A stretch of DNA of 8,100 bases from Alphaproteobacteria bacterium (GTDB taxonomy: Bacteria; Pseudomonadota; Alphaproteobacteria; Kiloniellales; J153), in NCBI GenBank assembly GCA_003693905.1, contig RFLL01000247.1:1-8100 (forward strand), in the 5' to 3' direction. The notes beneath the pieces were generated by a model. It was not told where the DNA came from, searched no databases, and was given only the letters and a program-made list of their open reading frames with translations. This document shows, in pieces, positions 5,636-8,100 of the stretch. The position numbers and the translations under genes were made by a program. Positions within the stretch are counted from its first letter, which is position 1; each line of letters begins with the position of its first letter.

Positions 5636-5896
5636 ATGCCGCTGCACAGACTGTTCACCGATCATCCGGCCAGCGTCGACGAGACCTATGCCGAGCATCT
5701 GGGCATCGCCACCGCGTTCGGAACACGCATGATCCTGGCCGGGCTGGCGTGCCTGATTCACGGTCTGCTGCCGTTCCTGTTCGTGAAGACCGGAAGCAAC
5801 ACGATTGCCGAGCTACATGCGCGGATGGTGACCCATCGCCGGCGCTTTCCCGAAGGCCGCCTGTCCGCTCACCGCGGACTGTCCACCGGTCGCTGA
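5636..5896 (+). CDS. Small single-span membrane protein, DUF6356-like
   Basis: The 86-residue product reads LFTDHPASVDETYAEHLGIA at residues 6-25, then a hydrophobic segment at about 31-50 (RMILAGLACLIHGLLPFLF), then TGSNTIAELHARMVTHRRR at 52-70 and a basic tail. The FTDHPASVxETYxEH motif followed by one membrane span, and LHxRMxxHR after it, match my recollection of the uncharacterised DUF6356 family found in proteobacteria; members are about this size. No function is known to me. With a positively charged C-terminal region the tail is probably cytoplasmic (inference). It has a strong Shine-Dalgarno, is divergent from the Lrp-type regulator, and ends 13 bp before the convergent cobQ stop. 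It may be the regulator's target. A role in B12 metabolism is not shown by anything other than position. Confidence 0.82.
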   Translation: MPLHRLFTDHPASVDETYAEHLGIATAFGTRMILAGLACLIHGLLPFLFVKTGSNTIAELHARMVTHRRRFPEGRLSAHRGLSTGR

Positions 5897-5909
5897 ACCC
5901 CTCTTTTTT

Positions 5910-7415
5910 TCAGCCGATCCCGCTTTCGATCCCGCTTGTGCCCGCCGGGCGCGCGGCCGCGTACAGGCCGTCGAGGTCGAGGTGCGCTTCCAGATGATCG
6001 GCGAGGCGGTCGAGGGTGGCTTCGATCATCGCCTCATAGGCAAGTGACCCGGCCTCGCGGGTGCGCAGTCGCGACAGGAAGGCATGGCGAAACCCGTCGG
6101 CCGCGAACAGGCCGTGCAGATAGCACCCCATCACCCGCCCGTCGGGAGCAACTGCTCCGTCGGTGCGCGCGCCGAAGCGCAGCATCGGACGGGCCAGCCC
6201 GGGCCCGTGCGTACGCCCGACGTGCATCTCGTAACCGCGCACATCGGCGCCGGTGGCCAGATCGACGCCGCTCACGGCCCGCAGCGTCTTGTCGCCGGTC
6301 AATTCGGTCGCGAGATCGAGCAGGCCGAGACCATCGCTGCTGCCGGCCGGTCCTTCGATCCCGGCCGGATCGTCGATGCGCCGGCCCAGCATCTGATAGC
6401 CGCCGCACAGCCCCACGACCCAGCCGCCGCGGCGCACGTGGGCGGCGATGTCGATGTCCCACCCCTGGGCGCGCAGAAACGCAAGGTCGGCGCGCGTGGC
6501 CTTCGACCCGGGCAGGACGATGAGATCGGTATCACCGGGGATCGCGGTGCCGGGGGCGATGAACGACACGATCACGTCGGGTTCCGCGCGCAGCGGATCG
6601 AGATCGTCGAAATTGGCGATGCGTGCCAGATGCGGCACCGCGACCCTGATCGCACGCACCGTTTTCGATCGCGACGTCTGCGCCCGGTCGAGAGCCAGCG
6701 CATCTTCCGCCGGCAGGTGGGCGGCCTCGGGAAAGAACGGCACCACACCGAACGCGCGCAGACCGGTGGCGGCGGCAATTGCGGCCAAGCCATCGTCGAA
6801 CAGCGTCTTGTCGCCGCGGAACTTGTTGATGATGACCCCGGCCAGGCGCGCCCGTTCCGCCGGCGCGAGCAGAGTCCAGGTGCCGACGATACTGGCGATG
6901 ACGCCGCCGCGGTCGATGTCGCCGACCAGGACCACCGGTACGTCGGCGGCCTCGGCAAAGCCCATGTTGGCGATGTCGCCGGCGCGCAGATTCACCTCCG
7001 CCGGGCTGCCGGCCCCTTCAACCAGGACAAGATCGGCCGCCGCGGCCAGCCGCGCAAAGCTTTCGAGCACCGCCGGCAGCAGCTCGGCTTTCAGATTCTG
7101 ATAAGCCCGGGCCGCCGCGGTGCCGCGCATGCGCCCCCGCACGATCACCTGGGCACCGGTTTCACTTTGCGGCTTGAGCAGAACCGGGTTCATGTCGACA
7201 CAGGGCGCAACCCCGCAGGCGCGCGCCTGAAGCGCCTGAGCACGGCCGATTTCGCCGCCCTCGGCGGTCACCGCGGCGTTGTTGGACATGTTCTGCGGTT
7301 TGAACGGCCGCACCGCCAAGCCGCGGCGCGCATAGGCGCGCGCCAGCCCGGCGACCAGCAGCGACTTGCCGACGTCTGAGCCCGTGCCTTGCAGCATGAG
7401 CGCGGCGCCGCGCAT
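5910..7415 (-). CDS. cobQ: Cobyric acid synthase (glutamine-hydrolysing), CobQ/CbiP
   Basis: The 501-residue enzyme amidates the b, d, e and g carboxylates of adenosylcobyrinic acid a,c-diamide, using glutamine and ATP. The N-terminal synthetase domain starts [20 protein letters not shown] at residues 5-24 (P-loop-like GTGSDVGKS), with [13 protein letters not shown] at 38-50, [12 protein letters not shown] at 55-66, [18 protein letters not shown] at 74-91, and [14 protein letters not shown] at 131-144. The C-terminal glutaminase has [14 protein letters not shown] at 334-347 with nucleophile Cys337, and MGCYLHGLF at 429-437 with His434. Both domains are complete. The ATG at 7415-7413 shares one base with the cobO stop, so the two are translationally coupled. 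The 3' end carries a 12-bp tandem duplication giving SGIESGIG. It follows cobO in the same operon and converges on the small gene at 5636. Confidence 0.97.
   Translation of the reverse strand: MRGAALMLQGTGSDVGKSLLVAGLARAYARRGLAVRPFKPQNMSNNAAVTAEGGEIGRAQALQARACGVAPCVDMNPVLLKPQSETGAQVIVRGRMRGTAAARAYQNLKAELLPAVLESFARLAAAADLVLVEGAGSPAEVNLRAGDIANMGFAEAADVPVVLVGDIDRGGVIASIVGTWTLLAPAERARLAGVIINKFRGDKTLFDDGLAAIAAATGLRAFGVVPFFPEAAHLPAEDALALDRAQTSRSKTVRAIRVAVPHLARIANFDDLDPLRAEPDVIVSFIAPGTAIPGDTDLIVLPGSKATRADLAFLRAQGWDIDIAAHVRRGGWVVGLCGGYQMLGRRIDDPAGIEGPAGSSDGLGLLDLATELTGDKTLRAVSGVDLATGADVRGYEMHVGRTHGPGLARPMLRFGARTDGAVAPDGRVMGCYLHGLFAADGFRHAFLSRLRTREAGSLAYEAMIEATLDRLADHLEAHLDLDGLYAAARPAGTSGIESGIG
5915..5938 (-). 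repeat. 12-bp tandem duplication at the cobQ 3' end
   Basis: On the + strand CGATCCCGCTT occurs at 5915-5925 and again at 5927-5937, a period of 12 bp with identical 11-mers. It keeps the reading frame and doubles the tetrapeptide S-G-I-E/G just before the stop. This looks like a slippage duplication at the poorly conserved C-terminus and is unlikely to affect activity. Confidence 0.7.
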
Positions 7416-8047
7416 CAGAACTCGATACCCTTCTGCGCCTTCACCCCGGTCCGGAACGGATGTTTGATTTCGGTCATCTCGGTGACCAGATCGGCAGCCT
7501 CGATCAGTGCCGGCTTGGCGTTGCGCCCGGTGACGACGACGTGAAGATCGGGCGGGCGTGCGCGCAGTGTCGCCACGACCTCGTCCAACGGCAGGTAATC
7601 GTAGCGGAGCACGATGTTGAGCTCGTCGAGCACGATCAGATCGTAGCGCGGCGGCTTTTCACGGGCGGCTTCGATCATCTCGCACGCCGCCGCCCAGCCG
7701 GCCTCGGCGGCACGGATGTCGCGGGCGCGGTCCTGCGTGTCCCAGGTAAACCCTTCGCCGGAGACGCGCATGTCCACCTGATCGGGGAATCGTTCCAGGA
7801 TCGCCCGCTCGCCGGTCTGCCACTTGCCTTTGACGAACTGCACGACGCCGACGCGCAGGCCGTTACCCAGCGCCCGTAGCACCAGGCCGAAGGCAGCCGT
7901 CGATTTGCCTTTGCCCTTGCCGGTGTGGACGATCAGCAACCCCTTCTCGATCGTCTTGGTGGCCAGGATCCTGTCGCGTGCAGCCTTGCGCTTGCGCGCC
8001 TTTTCGTTGGCACGACGATTGATGTCGTCCTCGTCGCGATCGCTCAT
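7415..8047 (-). CDS. cobO: Cob(I)yrinic acid a,c-diamide adenosyltransferase, CobO/BtuR/CobA type
   Basis: The 210-residue enzyme transfers the 5'-deoxyadenosyl group of ATP to Co(I) in the corrin, making the upper ligand before the CobQ step and also in corrinoid salvage. The P-loop [10 protein letters not shown] is at residues 41-50, followed by [20 protein letters not shown] at 51-70. [14 protein letters not shown] at 97-110 contains the Phe100/Trp102 pair equivalent to the residues that displace the lower ligand in the Salmonella enzyme. [13 protein letters not shown] at 135-147 and [20 protein letters not shown] at 170-189 are further family blocks. The N-terminal 30 residues are highly charged, as is usual. 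GGAG lies 7 bases before the ATG at 8047. That ATG overlaps a stop from the upstream frame (ATGA), and the stop overlaps the cobQ start by one base. Confidence 0.96.
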   Translation of the reverse strand: MSDRDEDDINRRANEKARKRKAARDRILATKTIEKGLLIVHTGKGKGKSTAAFGLVLRALGNGLRVGVVQFVKGKWQTGERAILERFPDQVDMRVSGEGFTWDTQDRARDIRAAEAGWAAACEMIEAAREKPPRYDLIVLDELNIVLRYDYLPLDEVVATLRARPPDLHVVVTGRNAKPALIEAADLVTEMTEIKHPFRTGVKAQKGIEF

Positions 8048-8100
8048 GAGTGTTCTCCAGTGGCGGCGGCGGGCGGCGGCCCTGCGGCCAGATCCAGCAA
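8044..8100 (-). CDS. Possible 3' end of the gene upstream of cobO (18 codons visible)
   Basis: Read leftward from 8100, one frame is open ([18 protein letters not shown]) and ends with TGA at 8046-8044, which overlaps the cobO ATG in the same ATGA arrangement used elsewhere in this locus. That makes a preceding cotranscribed gene likely. The piece is too short and too low in complexity to identify; a B12 transporter component or CobB/CbiA would fit the setting, but this is only a guess from typical neighbourhoods. Confidence 0.4.
   Translation of the reverse strand: MLDLAAGPPPAAATGEHS

Noticed and set aside
5863..5910. Hairpin GTCCGC-TCACC-GCGGAC followed by a run of seven T, as a terminator
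   Set aside because: The stem (5863-5879) lies inside the small gene and is separated from the T run (5904-5910) by 24 bases, so it does not have the shape of an intrinsic terminator; the last T also belongs to the cobQ stop.
6084..7379. 431-codon rightward open frame opposite cobQ
   Set aside because: Same reason: it is a GC-rich antisense shadow of a complete cobQ with all catalytic motifs.
8048..8066. GCCACTG-like string before cobO as part of a cobalamin riboswitch
   Set aside because: A single short match without the B12 box or the other conserved stems, directly on the ribosome site, is most likely chance.

Overview
The window is a cobalamin (vitamin B12) biosynthesis locus from a GC-rich Gram-negative bacterium. 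Family sequences and gene style suggest a proteobacterium, perhaps a betaproteobacterium; that placement is inference, and no RNA gene is present to anchor it. Coding is dense: nearly every base lies in a gene, and genes transcribed the same way mostly overlap by 1 to 4 bases.

Layout. From 1 to 3907 a leftward operon runs cbiX (cobaltochelatase) > cobH/cbiC > cobL/cbiET > cobI/cbiL > a gene cut by the left edge whose visible part is a CbiG N-terminal domain, probably the start of a CbiG-CobJ fusion. A candidate sigma70-type promoter (TTGCCA, 16 bp, GATAAT) precedes cbiX in a 122-bp divergent gap. From 4030 to 5025 cbiB (cobD) is transcribed rightward. It ends 13 bp inside the convergent tail of an Lrp/AsnC-family regulator gene (5013-5474, leftward). 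A very AT-rich 161-bp gap separates the regulator from a divergent 86-codon gene (5636-5896) for a small membrane protein resembling the uncharacterised DUF6356 family. From 5910 to 8047 a second leftward operon holds cobO (adenosyltransferase) > cobQ (cobyric acid synthase). At the right edge lies a probable last fragment of the preceding gene, whose stop overlaps the cobO start.

How the genes fit together. CbiX inserts cobalt into sirohydrochlorin. CobI/CbiL, the CbiG(-CobJ) protein, CobL/CbiET and CobH/CbiC carry out ring methylation, ring contraction, decarboxylation and methyl migration. CobO adenosylates the cobalt, CobQ amidates the side chains, and CbiB attaches the aminopropanol arm. 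An early cobaltochelatase together with a CbiG domain implies the early-cobalt (oxygen-independent) chemistry, even though several proteins would usually carry 'Cob' names. No CobG or CobNST is visible. Lower-ligand and kinase steps (CobU/CobP, CobS, CobT) must lie elsewhere.

I found no IS element, CRISPR array, tRNA or rRNA, and no recognisable B12 riboswitch. The least explained part is the lrp / small membrane protein pair set between the two B12 operons, with its AT-rich, palindrome-containing control region.
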